Shown here: in pieces, positions 25,934 through 34,684 of the stretch
How positions within the stretch are numbered: position 1 is the first letter of the stretch
Layout: every line of letters starts with the position of its first letter
Assembly: GCF_026340095.1 (NCBI RefSeq)
Contig: NZ_JAPEPO010000001.1
Location: forward strand, 4,984,001 to 5,048,000
Direction: 5' to 3'
Length of the DNA: 64,000 bases
Origin: Streptomyces sp. NBC_01446
Lineage (GTDB): Bacteria; Actinomycetota; Actinomycetes; Streptomycetales; Streptomycetaceae
The notes under the pieces: model-generated
The model's input: the letters and a program-made list of their open reading frames with translations, nothing else
Database searches by the model: none
What the model was told of the DNA's origin: nothing
Program-made: the position numbers and the translations under genes

Positions 25934-26254
25934 TCACGGGCCCGCCGGTCCGCGTGTGCCGGACGGCGCGACCTCGTACACGGACGTGGGGGTGGTCTGC
26001 GGGGCGGCCGCCGAGGGCACGGTCGTTCGCCGCACCGGCACCCGCTCCTCGGCCGCGGAGGGCGGCGCGGCGGCGGGCCGCGACTTCGACAGGGGGACCG
26101 TCAGCGCCACGAGGAGACCGAGGCCGAGTGCGGCCAGGGCGATGACCGCGACGCCGAGGCCCGAACTCGTCTGCGACAACAGCAGCATGGCGAGTGTCGA
26201 GAAGATCACGGTCGCGGAACCGTAGGCGAGCTGTGCGGCAGTCGGACGCGGCAT
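25934..26254 (-). CDS. Small membrane protein with two helices
   Basis: A 106-residue protein. Two hydrophobic helices fill residues about 8-55 (YGSATVIFSTLAMLLL and VAVIALAALGLGLLVALTVP). The C-terminal half is soluble and rich in Pro, Ala and Thr. There is no known domain. ATG at 26254 follows GAGGACGG. It is convergent with the RDD gene and divergent from the protease gene. Confidence 0.6.
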   Translation of the reverse strand: MPRPTAAQLAYGSATVIFSTLAMLLLSQTSSGLGVAVIALAALGLGLLVALTVPLSKSRPAAAPPSAAEERVPVRRTTVPSAAAPQTTPTSVYEVAPSGTRGPAGP

Positions 26255-26651
26255 GGCGTTATCCGTCCTCGGGACAGCGGATGCTTACTTGACTGGCGTA
26301 TAGCAGGAGCCATTGGCAGCTGCATATGTAAGGGATGCGGAGCCAGGTCGACTTGGCCGTAGCGCGCCGTCAAATGACTCTAATCCGACGCATGCCCGAG
26401 AGGAACGGGCGGTAAGCGTGACCTAACCCACGGTGCCGGTGCACGGGGGGCGCACGGAGTCACCGAGTCCACGAAGTGGACGGTTCGGCGCGCCCGTTGG
26501 GGGTAAGTCCGTGTCCGGATATCGGTGTCGCGCCACTGCATAGTGCACTTCGGTTGCCCCAGTCAAGGTCTGTTATTTCTCCTTCACCTCCGGTCAAATA
26601 GCGTCACTTGTGATACGTGGCTGAATCGCCACGGAGGAGGGGAACCATCAA
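26255..26651. other. Divergent regulatory region upstream of the M6 protease
   Basis: No gene is supported in these 397 bp between two divergent genes. The plus-strand half is AT-richer near 26560-26640 and contains the string GTGATACGTGG, a possible -10 region. The ribosome binding site GGAGGAGGGG sits at 26633-26642, before the GTG at 26652. Confidence 0.45.
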
Positions 26652-29048
26652 GTGACCACCAAGAGACGGGCGTTGAGATCCGCCGCCGTGCTCGTGACGC
26701 TGGCCGCGACCGCGGCTGCCGGATCGGTCCTCGCGACGGGCGCCCAGGCCGACACCCCGGCCGTAGGAAGCTCCACGTCGCACGGCAAGACGTACGGGGG
26801 CAAGGGGCACGTCATCGGCGGCCCCTTCAGTCAGCAGATGGAGCAGCAGCGCAAGACCGCGCTGGAGCAGGTGCTTTCCGGGAAGTCGAAGGTCGTCAAG
26901 CGCGACGGCTCACAGGTCGTGAAGCTCGGCAAGGACAAGTACGTCGAGCTGGGCCGGGAGCGGACCGACAAGATCTTCACGATCCTGACGGAGTTCGGCG
27001 ACAAGGTCGACAACACGACGCTGGTCGACCGCGCCGACGACGACACGCCTGACCTGAAGCCCAAGTACGGGGGCACGCCCGGCCCGCTGCACAACCAGAT
27101 AGCCGAGCCGGACCGTGCCAAGAACAACAGCACGGCCTGGCAGAAGGACTACAGCAGCAAGCACTTCCAGGACCTGTACTTCGGTTCGGGCAAGGGAGTC
27201 GACTCGCTGAAGACCTACTACGAGAAGACGTCGTCGGGCCGCTACTCGGTCGACGGCGAGGTCTCGGACTGGGTCAAGGTCCCCTATAACGAGGCCCGTT
27301 ACGGCTCCAACTACTGCGGCGCCGACAACTGCCCGAACGTCGAGGACCTCGTCCGCGACGGCGTGACCGCGTGGGTCGAGCAGCAGAAGGCGGCCGGCAA
27401 GTCCGACGCCGACATCAAGGCGGACCTGTCCCAGTACGACCAGTGGGACCGTACCGACCACGACAACGACGGCAACTTCAACGAGCCCGACGGCTACATC
27501 GACCACTTCCAGATCGTCCACGCGGGCGAGGACGGGTCGGCCGGCGGCGGCGCGCAGGGCGGCGACTCCCTGTGGGCGCACCGCGGCTACGCCTACGGCC
27601 GCGACGACGGTGACACAGGCCCGACCGGCTTCAAGGCGGGCGGCACCCCGGTCGGCGACACCGGCATCTGGGTCGGCGACTACACGATGCAGCCGGAGAA
27701 CGGCGGACTCGGCGTCTTCGCCCACGAGTACGGACACGACCTGGGCCTGCCCGACCTGTACGACACCACGTACAGCGGCGAGAACTCGGTCGGCTTCTGG
27801 TCCCTGATGTCGGCCGGCTCCTGGCTCGGCACCGGCAAGGACTCCATCGGCGACATGCCGGGCGACATGACCGCCTGGGACAAGCTGCAGCTCGGCTGGC
27901 TCGACTACGACAAGGCCAAGGCGGCGACCAAGTCGACGCACACGCTGGGTGTTTCGGAGTACAACACCAAGCGCAAGCAGGCCCTGGTCGTCGAGCTGCC
28001 CGAGAAGAAGAACGTCACCACCGAGATCGTGAAGCCCACCGAGGGCGCGAAGCAGTGGTGGTCGGACTACGGTGACGACCTCTCCAACACCCTGACGCGC
28101 CCGGTCGATCTGACCGGCAGGTCGAAGGCGGCCCTCGAACTCGACGGCTGGTACGACATCGAGAAGGACTACGACTACCTGTACACGCAGGTGTCCACGG
28201 ACGACGGCGCCAGCTGGAAGACGATCGACGGCACCGCCGACGGCGTCACCATCCCGCGCGACGGCGGCGACAAGCCGGCCCTGACCGGCGTCTCCGGCAA
28301 GTTCCAGCACCTGGTGTTCCCGCTGGACGCCTACGCGGGCAAGAAGATCAGCGTCCGCTTCCGCTACAAGACGGACGGCGGCGCCGGCGGCATGGGCTTC
28401 ACCGCCGACAACCTCACCGTCAAGGCGGACGGCCAGGCGCTGTTCACCGACAACGCCGAGGGTGACGACAACGGCTGGACCGCGCGCGGCTTCTCGCGCG
28501 TCGGCGCCTCCGTGACGGGCGACTTCCCGCAGTTCTACCTCGCGGAGAACCGCCAGTACGTCTCCTACGACCAGACCCTCAAGGTCGGTCCGTACAACTT
28601 CGGTTGGCGTGACGGCGGTGCGAAGAACGACTGGGTCGAGCACTACTCGTACCGTCCCGGCCTGATGATCTGGCAGTGGGACACCTCGCAGCGCAACAAC
28701 AACGTCGGCCAGCACCCCGGCAAGGGTCTGATCCTGCCGGTCGACGCGCATGCCAAGCCGCTCAAGTGGGCCGACGGCAAATACATCACCAACAAGATCC
28801 AGCCGTACGACGCCGCGTTCAGCTGGTTCCCGAACCGGGGCTTCTCGCTGCACAAGCTCGGCGTCGAAACCAAGATCCCGGCACAGCTGGGCGTTCCGGT
28901 CTTCGACGACCACAAGGGCACGTACTGGTACAAGGAGAACGCGACCGGCAGTGTCCAGACAACTGACACCAACACCCGGATCTCGATCGTCGGGCAGCCG
29001 CTCGACGGCTCGTCGATCACGGTGAAGGTGGGTCCCTCGGCGAAGTAA
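26652..29048 (+). CDS. Secreted M6-family metalloprotease (immune inhibitor A-like)
   Basis: A 798-residue secreted protease. A Sec signal peptide (KRRALRS, hydrophobic core, A-Q-A-D) ends at about residue 34, and a charged propeptide follows. The catalytic zinc motif HEYGH is at His358-Glu359-His362 in GVFAHEYGHDLGLPDLYD, with the family's downstream FWSLMSAGSW. C-terminal of it are immune-inhibitor-type beta-rich domains that may bind substrate or wall. Relatives degrade host or extracellular proteins. The GTG start at 26652 has GGAGGAGG upstream. It is monocistronic and followed by a hairpin terminator at 29074-29109. Confidence 0.92.
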   Translation: MTTKRRALRSAAVLVTLAATAAAGSVLATGAQADTPAVGSSTSHGKTYGGKGHVIGGPFSQQMEQQRKTALEQVLSGKSKVVKRDGSQVVKLGKDKYVELGRERTDKIFTILTEFGDKVDNTTLVDRADDDTPDLKPKYGGTPGPLHNQIAEPDRAKNNSTAWQKDYSSKHFQDLYFGSGKGVDSLKTYYEKTSSGRYSVDGEVSDWVKVPYNEARYGSNYCGADNCPNVEDLVRDGVTAWVEQQKAAGKSDADIKADLSQYDQWDRTDHDNDGNFNEPDGYIDHFQIVHAGEDGSAGGGAQGGDSLWAHRGYAYGRDDGDTGPTGFKAGGTPVGDTGIWVGDYTMQPENGGLGVFAHEYGHDLGLPDLYDTTYSGENSVGFWSLMSAGSWLGTGKDSIGDMPGDMTAWDKLQLGWLDYDKAKAATKSTHTLGVSEYNTKRKQALVVELPEKKNVTTEIVKPTEGAKQWWSDYGDDLSNTLTRPVDLTGRSKAALELDGWYDIEKDYDYLYTQVSTDDGASWKTIDGTADGVTIPRDGGDKPALTGVSGKFQHLVFPLDAYAGKKISVRFRYKTDGGAGGMGFTADNLTVKADGQALFTDNAEGDDNGWTARGFSRVGASVTGDFPQFYLAENRQYVSYDQTLKVGPYNFGWRDGGAKNDWVEHYSYRPGLMIWQWDTSQRNNNVGQHPGKGLILPVDAHAKPLKWADGKYITNKIQPYDAAFSWFPNRGFSLHKLGVETKIPAQLGVPVFDDHKGTYWYKENATGSVQTTDTNTRISIVGQPLDGSSITVKVGPSAK

Positions 29049-29073
29049 TCCACATCGCCGCAGGTCAAAGCAT

Positions 29074-29109
29074 GATCGGCCGTCGCCCTCTAGCGGGCGG
29101 CGGCCGATC
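29074..29109 (+). terminator. Rho-independent terminator of the M6 protease gene
   Basis: The 15-bp arms GATCGGCCGTCGCCC and GGGCGGCGGCCGATC (one G-U pair) flank a 6-nt loop and are followed by GTGTTTAGG on the plus strand. Confidence 0.8.
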
Positions 29110-29170
29110 GTGTTTAGGTGCGTCCTGTGAGTTCCTTATTGACACTACGTCTCACGGGGGTGTGACAGTC

Positions 29171-29578
29171 ATGTCCGCAGGAGGGTTCTGCAAGCTGCCG
29201 AACGGCAGCGTGGTGGTGGCGCTGACCGTGCCCAGCCCGTCGCCGGACGACGGTGCGGTACGGGTCCTGGTGCACGCGGCGAACCGCGCCCGCGCCCTGA
29301 CCCGGCTGCGCAACCTGGGCCTGCGGGCGATCTACCTGAGAGGCAACGCGGAGCCCCCCACGCCCGACGAGGTCACAGCGGTCCTCCACCACCCGGACGG
29401 CCTGCTCTGGCGAGCCGCCCCCCGCTGCGCGGCGGGCGAACTGTGGCACCCGATCAGAGCGCTCATGAGACCGAGACACCCCGACCGGGCCGGCTATTCC
29501 AGCTCGGCCTCCAGCCCGGCGGGCCATTTCGGTGCCGGTCGTTCCAGGGCGGGCCGTTCCAGCCCCTCCGGCGTTTGA
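29171..29578 (+). CDS. Conserved hypothetical protein
   Basis: A 135-residue protein that starts at ATG 29171 (MSAGGFCKLPNGSVVVALTV). The first 95 residues look like a folded alpha/beta domain, with NRARALTRLRNLGLRAIYLR and PDEVTAVLHHPDGLLWR. The tail is Ser/Ala/Gly/Arg-rich and ends inside a common Streptomyces intergenic sequence (CTCCGGCGTTTGA), so the last 25 residues may be read-through into repeat DNA. I recognise no function. A longer frame to 29072 would overlap the terminator. Confidence 0.55.
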   Translation: MSAGGFCKLPNGSVVVALTVPSPSPDDGAVRVLVHAANRARALTRLRNLGLRAIYLRGNAEPPTPDEVTAVLHHPDGLLWRAAPRCAAGELWHPIRALMRPRHPDRAGYSSSASSPAGHFGAGRSRAGRSSPSGV

Positions 29579-29579
29579 G

Positions 29580-29614
29580 CCGCGTGGCCCGGGGCTGAGC
29601 CCCGGGCCACGCGG
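29580..29614. terminator. Perfect hairpin between convergent genes
   Basis: Two perfect 17-bp arms (CCGCGTGGCCCGGGGCT and AGCCCCGGGCCACGCGG) flank one G. It lies directly after the plus-strand stop at 29578 and 48 bp from the end of the minus-strand nicotinamidase gene, so it probably ends transcription from both sides. Confidence 0.75.
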
Positions 29615-29661
29615 CGGAGCCGCATATCGGCACGGCCGGGCGGGCCGGGGGAGAGGGAAAC

Positions 29662-30246
29662 TCAGACGACGGGCTTACCGCTCAGCTCGACACCCGAGCT
29701 CCGCATCTCCTCAAGCGCCGCCGCAGTGGTCGCCGCGGCCACCCCGGCCGTCAGATCGAGCAGCACCTGAGCCCGGAACCCCTCACGCACCGCGTCCAGC
29801 GCGGTGGCGCGAACGCAGTGATCCGTGGCGAGCCCGACCACGTCCACCTCGGTGATCCCCCGCGCGCGGAGCCAGTCCGCCAAGGACACCCCGTTCTCGT
29901 CGAGCCCCTCGAACCCGCTGTACGCGGCCGCGTACGCCCCCTTGTCGAAGACGGCGTCGATCGCGCCGGACGCGACGACGGGCGCGAAGTTCGGGTGGAA
30001 CCCGATGCCCTCCGTGCCCGCCACGCAGTGCGGGGGCCAGGAGTGGACGAAGTCCGGGGACTCGGAGAAGTGGTCACCGGGCGCGATGTGGTGATCGCGG
30101 GTGGCCACGACGTGCCGGTACCCGGCGGGCGCCTGCCCGATCAGCTCGGTGACGGCGGCGGCCACGTCGGCCCCGCCGGCCAGCGCGAGGCTGCCTCCCT
30201 CACAGAAGTCGTTCTGTACATCTACGACGATCAGTGCGCGGCGCAT
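29662..30246 (-). CDS. pncA: Nicotinamidase
   Basis: A 194-residue isochorismatase-fold enzyme that deamidates nicotinamide to nicotinate for NAD salvage. The catalytic triad is visible: Asp9 in VVDVQNDF, Lys102 in VFDKGAYAAAYSGFEG and Cys144 in LATDHCVRATALDA. Metal-binding residues lie in TRDHHIAPGDHF. The next upstream gene encodes nicotinate phosphoribosyltransferase, the following step, on the same strand with a gap of about 70 bp. Length matches the family. ATG at 30246 follows GGACACCTCCTA... on the coding strand with a GGAGGTG-like site nearby. Confidence 0.95.
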   Translation of the reverse strand: MRRALIVVDVQNDFCEGGSLALAGGADVAAAVTELIGQAPAGYRHVVATRDHHIAPGDHFSESPDFVHSWPPHCVAGTEGIGFHPNFAPVVASGAIDAVFDKGAYAAAYSGFEGLDENGVSLADWLRARGITEVDVVGLATDHCVRATALDAVREGFRAQVLLDLTAGVAAATTAAALEEMRSSGVELSGKPVV

Positions 30247-30319
30247 AGGAGGTGTCCTTCTGCTGGGAGACTTCGAGCGTAGAGACTTGAAGTGCGTTGC
30301 GGGAGAGGGCCTGTGACCG

Positions 30320-31663
30320 TCAAATGGTCGTGCTCATCAGATACTCCGTAGGGATCACCGCTTCCCCGCGCGACAGCTGCTTCGCCGAGAGCGGCAGCCC
30401 GTCGAGCGCCGCGATGTGCCGCTCGCGCACCGCGTCCAGCGGCTCGCGGGCCACGACCGTGCCGCCCTTGACCAGCTCGACCAGGAGCTGCCGGTCGACG
30501 AGATGGGCCGGGACGGGACCCGTGCCGAGCACCTCGGCCTCGGCGACCCCCTGTTCGTCGCGTCGCCGCGCGGCCCACTTGCGGCCGCCCACGGACGTCT
30601 TCGCGCCCATGGACTTCTTCGCCACGGGCAGCAGCGGCGCCTTCGGATCGGTGGACTCGGCGCGCGCGACGAGCTTGTAGACCATCGAGCACGTCGGGTG
30701 CCCCGAGCCGGTGACCAGCTGTGTTCCCACTCCGTACGCGTCCACGGGCGCGGCCGCGAGCGAGGCGATGGCGTACTCGTCGAGGTCCGAGGTGACGACG
30801 ATCTTCGTCTCGGTGGCGCCGAGTTCGTCGAGCTGTCCGCGCACACGGTGCGCGACGAGCAGCAGGTCTCCGGAGTCGATGCGCACGGCGCCGAGCCCGG
30901 GCCCGGCGATCTCCACGGCGAGGCGCACGGCCTCCGTGACGTCGTACGTGTCCACGAGCAGGGTCGTGCCCTCGCCGAGGGAGTCGACCTGCGCGCGGAA
31001 CGCGTCGCGCTCGGCGTCGTGCAGCAGCGTGAAGGCGTGGGCGGACGTGCCGACGGTCGGGATCCCGTACCGGAACCCGGCCGCGAGGTCCGACGTGGTG
31101 GCGAAGCCGCCCACGTACGCGGCGCGGGACGCGGCGACGGCGGCCAGCTCGTGCGTGCGGCGCGCGCCCATCTCGATCAGCGGCCGGCCGCCCGCGGCGG
31201 AGGCCATGCGGGAGGCTGCGGCGGCGATCGCCGAGTCGTGGTTGAGGATGGAGAGGATCACCGTCTCCAGCAGGACGCACTCCGCGAAGGTGCCCTCGAC
31301 CCGCAGGACGGGGGAGCCGGGGAAGTACACCTCGCCCTCGGGGTAGCCCCAGATGTCACCGCTGAAGCGGTAGGCGGCCAGCCATTCGAGGGTCCGTTCG
31401 TCGACGATGCCGCGCTCGCGCAGGAAGCCCAGTTCGCGGGCGTCGAACCGGAAGTTCTCGACGGCGTCCAGCACCCGTCCGGTGCCCGTCACGACGCCGT
31501 AGCGGCGCCCCTCGGGCAGCCTGCGCGTGAAGACCTCGAAGACCGAGCGCCGGTCGGCCGTGCCCGCCTTGAGCGCGGCCTGGAGCATCGTGAGCTCGTA
31601 GTGATCGGTGAAGAGCGCTGTCGACGGAACATCCACCGGCAGGCCAAGGTCCGCTGTGTTCAT
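30320..31663 (-). CDS. pncB: Nicotinate phosphoribosyltransferase
   Basis: A 447-residue enzyme that joins nicotinate and PRPP to nicotinate mononucleotide with ATP hydrolysis. The family string YELTMLQAALKAGTADRRSV is near residues 27-46. The active-site regions are GTSAHAFTLLHDAERDAFRA, DTYDVTEAVRLAVEI and IDSGDLLLVAHRVRG. GSGHPTCSMVYKLV is also typical. It acts in the cytoplasm upstream of PncA in the likely operon. The ATG is at 31663. The 80 bp between this gene and clpS contain a small palindrome (CGTCAGTGTGACG at 31688-31700) that may be an operator, but this is only a candidate. Confidence 0.95.
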   Translation of the reverse strand: MNTADLGLPVDVPSTALFTDHYELTMLQAALKAGTADRRSVFEVFTRRLPEGRRYGVVTGTGRVLDAVENFRFDARELGFLRERGIVDERTLEWLAAYRFSGDIWGYPEGEVYFPGSPVLRVEGTFAECVLLETVILSILNHDSAIAAAASRMASAAGGRPLIEMGARRTHELAAVAASRAAYVGGFATTSDLAAGFRYGIPTVGTSAHAFTLLHDAERDAFRAQVDSLGEGTTLLVDTYDVTEAVRLAVEIAGPGLGAVRIDSGDLLLVAHRVRGQLDELGATETKIVVTSDLDEYAIASLAAAPVDAYGVGTQLVTGSGHPTCSMVYKLVARAESTDPKAPLLPVAKKSMGAKTSVGGRKWAARRRDEQGVAEAEVLGTGPVPAHLVDRQLLVELVKGGTVVAREPLDAVRERHIAALDGLPLSAKQLSRGEAVIPTEYLMSTTI

Positions 31664-31744
31664 ATGCGGGATGCTACCCCCAATTAGCGTCAGTGTGACG
31701 ATTTCCGTGGCCCATTTGTGCGGTCGCCGCCCCCTAGTGGCAGC

Positions 31745-32062
31745 ATGGGCTGTGTGACGGCTCCTGCACCCCTAGAGATCGAACGCACCGAGTCGGCGGA
31801 GGAGACCTTCGCCGTGCCGGAGCCGGACGTCCCCTGGATCACGCTCGTACACAACGACCCGGTCAACCTCATGAGTTACGTGACGTATGTCTTCCAGACG
31901 TACTTCGGGTACTCGAAGGACAAGGCCACCAAGCTGATGCTCGACGTGCACCAGAAGGGCCGTGCGGTCGTCTCCTCCGGCTCCCGCGAGGAGATGGAAC
32001 GCGACGTGCAGGCCATGCACGGCTACGGTCTGTGGGCCACCCTTCAGCAGGACCGCAAGTAG
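31745..32062 (+). CDS. clpS: ClpS adaptor of the Clp protease
   Basis: A protein of about 105 residues with the whole ClpS core: VPWITLVHNDPVNLMSYVTY, VFQTYFGYSKDKATKLMLDV, HQKGRAVVSSGSREEMERDV and the end GYGLWATL. ClpS binds N-degron substrates and hands them to ClpAP/ClpC. The N-terminal 35 residues are acidic. The start is not certain: ATG 31745 and GTG 31754 are both possible and neither has a good ribosome binding site. It is followed 35 bp downstream by a DUF2017 gene, a pairing that is common in actinobacteria. Confidence 0.93.
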   Translation: MGCVTAPAPLEIERTESAEETFAVPEPDVPWITLVHNDPVNLMSYVTYVFQTYFGYSKDKATKLMLDVHQKGRAVVSSGSREEMERDVQAMHGYGLWATLQQDRK

Positions 32063-32097
32063 CGCACGCAAGCAGCGACGGAGTAGCGACGCACCTG

Positions 32098-32703
32098 ATG
32101 CCAGGACACTTCGAACCGATTCCCGGCGGCGGCGCTGCCGTCGCGCTCGACGAGGTCGAGATCTCGATCATCCGCTCCCTGGCGGTCCAGCTCCTGGAGC
32201 TGATCGGCCCGGGGCCCGGCGGGGACGCGTCCGACGACCCGCTCGCCGAGCTCTTCGCGGAGGGTCCGAGCGAGCCGCCGTCCGACCCGGTGCTCCAGCG
32301 CCTCTTCCCCGACGCCTACGGCGGCCCGGGCGGCGAGGAGGCGACGGTGGACCAGGTGGACGAACAGCGCGCGCACTCCGCCGAGTTCAGGCGCTTCACC
32401 GAGAACGACCTGCGGGCCGGCAAGCGCGAGGACGCGCTCGCGGTGATCCGCTCACTGGACGCGCTGACGTCCGCCGGTGAGGGGGGAGCGGTCCTCAAGC
32501 TCTCGCCCGAGGAGTCCCTGCGCTGGATGCGCGCGCTCAACGATCTGCGGCTCGCGATCGGCATCCGCCTCGACATCACCGACGAGGAGGACACGGATCT
32601 CCTCTACCGGCTTCCCGACGAGGACCCTCGCAAGCCGATGGTGATGGCGTACCTGTGGCTGGGCGGGCTCCAGGAGACTCTGGTCGAAACCCTTATGCCC
32701 TGA
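32098..32703 (+). CDS. DUF2017 family protein
   Basis: A 201-residue acidic, mostly helical cytoplasmic protein. Recognisable strings are VALDEVEISIIRSLAVQLLE and LSPEESLRWMRALNDLRLAIGIRLDITDEED. DUF2017 proteins sit beside clpS in many actinobacteria and their role is not known. The linkage suggests a part in regulated proteolysis, but this is inference from context. The ATG at 32098 is chosen because the domain begins a few residues later. Confidence 0.85.
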   Translation: MPGHFEPIPGGGAAVALDEVEISIIRSLAVQLLELIGPGPGGDASDDPLAELFAEGPSEPPSDPVLQRLFPDAYGGPGGEEATVDQVDEQRAHSAEFRRFTENDLRAGKREDALAVIRSLDALTSAGEGGAVLKLSPEESLRWMRALNDLRLAIGIRLDITDEEDTDLLYRLPDEDPRKPMVMAYLWLGGLQETLVETLMP

Positions 32704-33060
32704 CCTGTCGGGATATATCGAGCGGAGTCCAAGCGTCCGTATGTAAGCGCGTTCGCTCAGCGGTTGCTCAATTCCGGATAACGATCCTGTCACTTGAGCG
32801 GTCTTGTATGCCGCACGAGGGGTTTTTTGTCCGGTTTTTCCAGTGGTGTGTGCCACACGTGCCTTTCTCGATCAGTGTTGCCGTCGTGATAAATCTTCAC
32901 GACCGCCCGACGGACGCCACCCCTGTCCCGTCGGGTGCGCCCCGACCGGCAGACCGCCGGTAGGCACAGCTCCATCCATCCAGGGGCCCAGACCCCGAGG
33001 ATCGTCACAGTCGATCCGAGCCGCAGCGGCACGGATCGGCATGGAGAAAGGCGCAACACC
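32704..33060. other. Long leader region of the amino-acid permease gene
   Basis: I see no gene in these 357 bp. The stretch 32800-32900 is AT-richer than its surroundings (GGGGTTTTTTGTCCGGTTTTTCC) and is the likely promoter region. A site GGAGAAAGG at 33042-33050 is the ribosome binding site of the next gene. No riboswitch was recognised. Confidence 0.45.
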
Positions 33061-34533
33061 ATGACCTCAGTGCAGGTCGGCAAGCAACACGACGGCAATG
33101 AGGCCGTGGCCCCCGGCGAGTCCGGTGAGGGCGAGGGTTACCAGCGCGGACTCGGTGCCCGGCAGATCCAGATGATCGCCATCGGCGGCGCCATCGGGAC
33201 CGGCCTCTTCCTCGGCGCGGGCAAGGGCATCTCGAAGGCGGGCCCCAGCCTGATCCTCGCGTACGCCATCGCGGGCCTCGTCATCTTCTTCATCATGCGG
33301 GCGCTCGGCGAGCTCCTCATGTACCGCCCCGTCTCGGGCTCCTTCTCGGAGTACGCGCGTGAGTTCATCGGCCCCTTCGCGGGCTTCGTGACCGGCTGGA
33401 CGTACTGGCTCTTCTGGGTCGTCACCGGCATCACCGAGGTCACCGCGGCCGCCCAGTACATGAAGTACTGGACCCACGACAGCGTTCCGCAGTGGCTCAC
33501 GGCGCTCGTCTTCACCCTCATCCTCTACGTCGTGAACCTGATCTCCGTGAAGCTCTTCGGTGAGCTGGAGTTCTGGTTCTCGATGGTGAAGGTCACCGCG
33601 ATCGTCGGCATGATCCTCATCTGCGCCGGCATCCTCACGGTCGGCTTCTCCGACGCGGGCGACACCGCCTCCGTCACGCACCTGTGGTCCGACGGCGGCT
33701 TCTTCCCGAACGGCATCGGCTCCACCCTCATGACCCTCCAGATGGTCATGTTCGCCTTCCTCGCCGTCGAGCTCGTCGGCGTCACCGCGGGCGAGTCCAA
33801 GGACCCGAAGACCGTCCTGCCCAAGGCCATCAACACCGTGCCGTGGCGCATCGCTGTCTTCTACGTCGGCGCGCTGATCATGATCCTCTCGGTCGTGCCG
33901 TGGACGAACTTCCAGCCGGGCGTCTCCCCGTTCGTCGCCGCCTTCGAGAAGATGGGCCTCGGCGTCGGCGCCGCCATCGTCAACTTCGTCGTCCTGACCG
34001 CGGCCCTGTCGTCCTGCAACTCCGGCATGTACTCCACCGGCCGCATGCTGCGCGACCTCGCGCTCAACGGCCAGGGCCCGAAGTTCTTCACCAAGCTCAC
34101 CAAGTCCGGCACGCCCCTCATCGGCACGACGGTCTCCGCCGCGATGATGCTGGTCGGCGTCTGGATCAACTACCAGTGGCCCGGCGAGGCGTTCAACTAC
34201 GTCGTCTCCTTCGCCACCATCTCCGGCATGTGGGCCTGGATCGTCATCCTGATCTGCCAGATCCGCTACCGCATCAAGGCCGACCGTGGCGAACTGCCCC
34301 AGTCCTCCTTCAAGGCCCCCGGCGGCATCATCCCCAGCATCTTCGCGCTCGCCTTCATCGGCATGGTGATCGTGCTGATGGGCATCGACAAGGACGCCCG
34401 CGTCTCGCTCTACTGCGCGCCGCTGTGGGCCGTCATCCTCGGCATCTCGTACGTCGTCCTGCGCAGCCGCAACCCGCAGAGCGCGGCGTTCGCGAAGCGC
34501 AAGCAGCCCGAGCAGTCGACGCAGTCCAAGTAG
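33061..34533 (+). CDS. Amino-acid permease (APC superfamily)
   Basis: A 490-residue transporter with twelve membrane helices. The N-terminal consensus GLGARQIQMIAIGGAIGTGLF is that of the AAT group (AnsP, CycA, GabP, ProY), as is GRMLRDLALNGQGPKFFTKL in the cytoplasmic loop. It should take up a neutral amino acid with H+. The precise substrate is not clear from sequence. ATG at 33061 follows GGAGAAAGG. The C-terminus QPEQSTQSK is encoded by DNA that is the first unit of an 18-bp repeat crossing the stop codon. Confidence 0.92.
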   Translation: MTSVQVGKQHDGNEAVAPGESGEGEGYQRGLGARQIQMIAIGGAIGTGLFLGAGKGISKAGPSLILAYAIAGLVIFFIMRALGELLMYRPVSGSFSEYAREFIGPFAGFVTGWTYWLFWVVTGITEVTAAAQYMKYWTHDSVPQWLTALVFTLILYVVNLISVKLFGELEFWFSMVKVTAIVGMILICAGILTVGFSDAGDTASVTHLWSDGGFFPNGIGSTLMTLQMVMFAFLAVELVGVTAGESKDPKTVLPKAINTVPWRIAVFYVGALIMILSVVPWTNFQPGVSPFVAAFEKMGLGVGAAIVNFVVLTAALSSCNSGMYSTGRMLRDLALNGQGPKFFTKLTKSGTPLIGTTVSAAMMLVGVWINYQWPGEAFNYVVSFATISGMWAWIVILICQIRYRIKADRGELPQSSFKAPGGIIPSIFALAFIGMVIVLMGIDKDARVSLYCAPLWAVILGISYVVLRSRNPQSAAFAKRKQPEQSTQSK

Positions 34534-34567
34534 TCGACGCAGTCCAAGTAGTCGACGCAGTCCGAGC
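34514..34567 (+). repeat. Three 18-bp direct repeats spanning the permease stop codon
   Basis: The unit AGTCGACGCAGTCCAAGT occurs at 34514-34531, 34532-34549 and, slightly changed, 34550-34567. The TAG of the permease gene is formed at the junction of units one and two. A degenerate run with AGCAGTCC continues to about 34597. Confidence 0.85.
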
Positions 34568-34627
34568 AGTCCCAGCAGTCCAAGCAATCTCAGCAGTTCC
34601 GGGGCAACACCCCACGTCTCAGCATCC

Positions 34628-34664
34628 GGGCCCTCCCGTACCGCACTCCGGTACGGGAGGGCCC
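34628..34664 (+). terminator. Terminator of the permease gene
   Basis: Perfect 16-bp arms GGGCCCTCCCGTACCG and CGGTACGGGAGGGCCC with a 5-nt loop, followed by GTCTGCTTAT. It lies 95 bp after the permease stop and 20 bp before the JAMM peptidase gene. Confidence 0.85.
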
Positions 34665-34684
34665 GTCTGCTTATCCTGAGCCCC

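Noticed and set aside
26910..28913. A 667-codon open frame on the minus strand opposite the M6 protease
   Set aside because: It is a shadow of a GC-rich gene in the complementary frame; its composition (Val/Leu/Arg/Gly) and lack of domains and of a ribosome binding site differ from real genes, while the plus strand encodes a clear protease.
31688..31700. NAD-dependent repressor operator before pncB
   Set aside because: The palindrome CGTCAGTGTGACG has only 5-bp arms, and I cannot match it to a known NrtR or NiaR site.
32704..33060. A riboswitch in the long permease leader
   Set aside because: I searched by eye for T-box, lysine, glycine, SAM and glutamine motifs and did not find the conserved cores.
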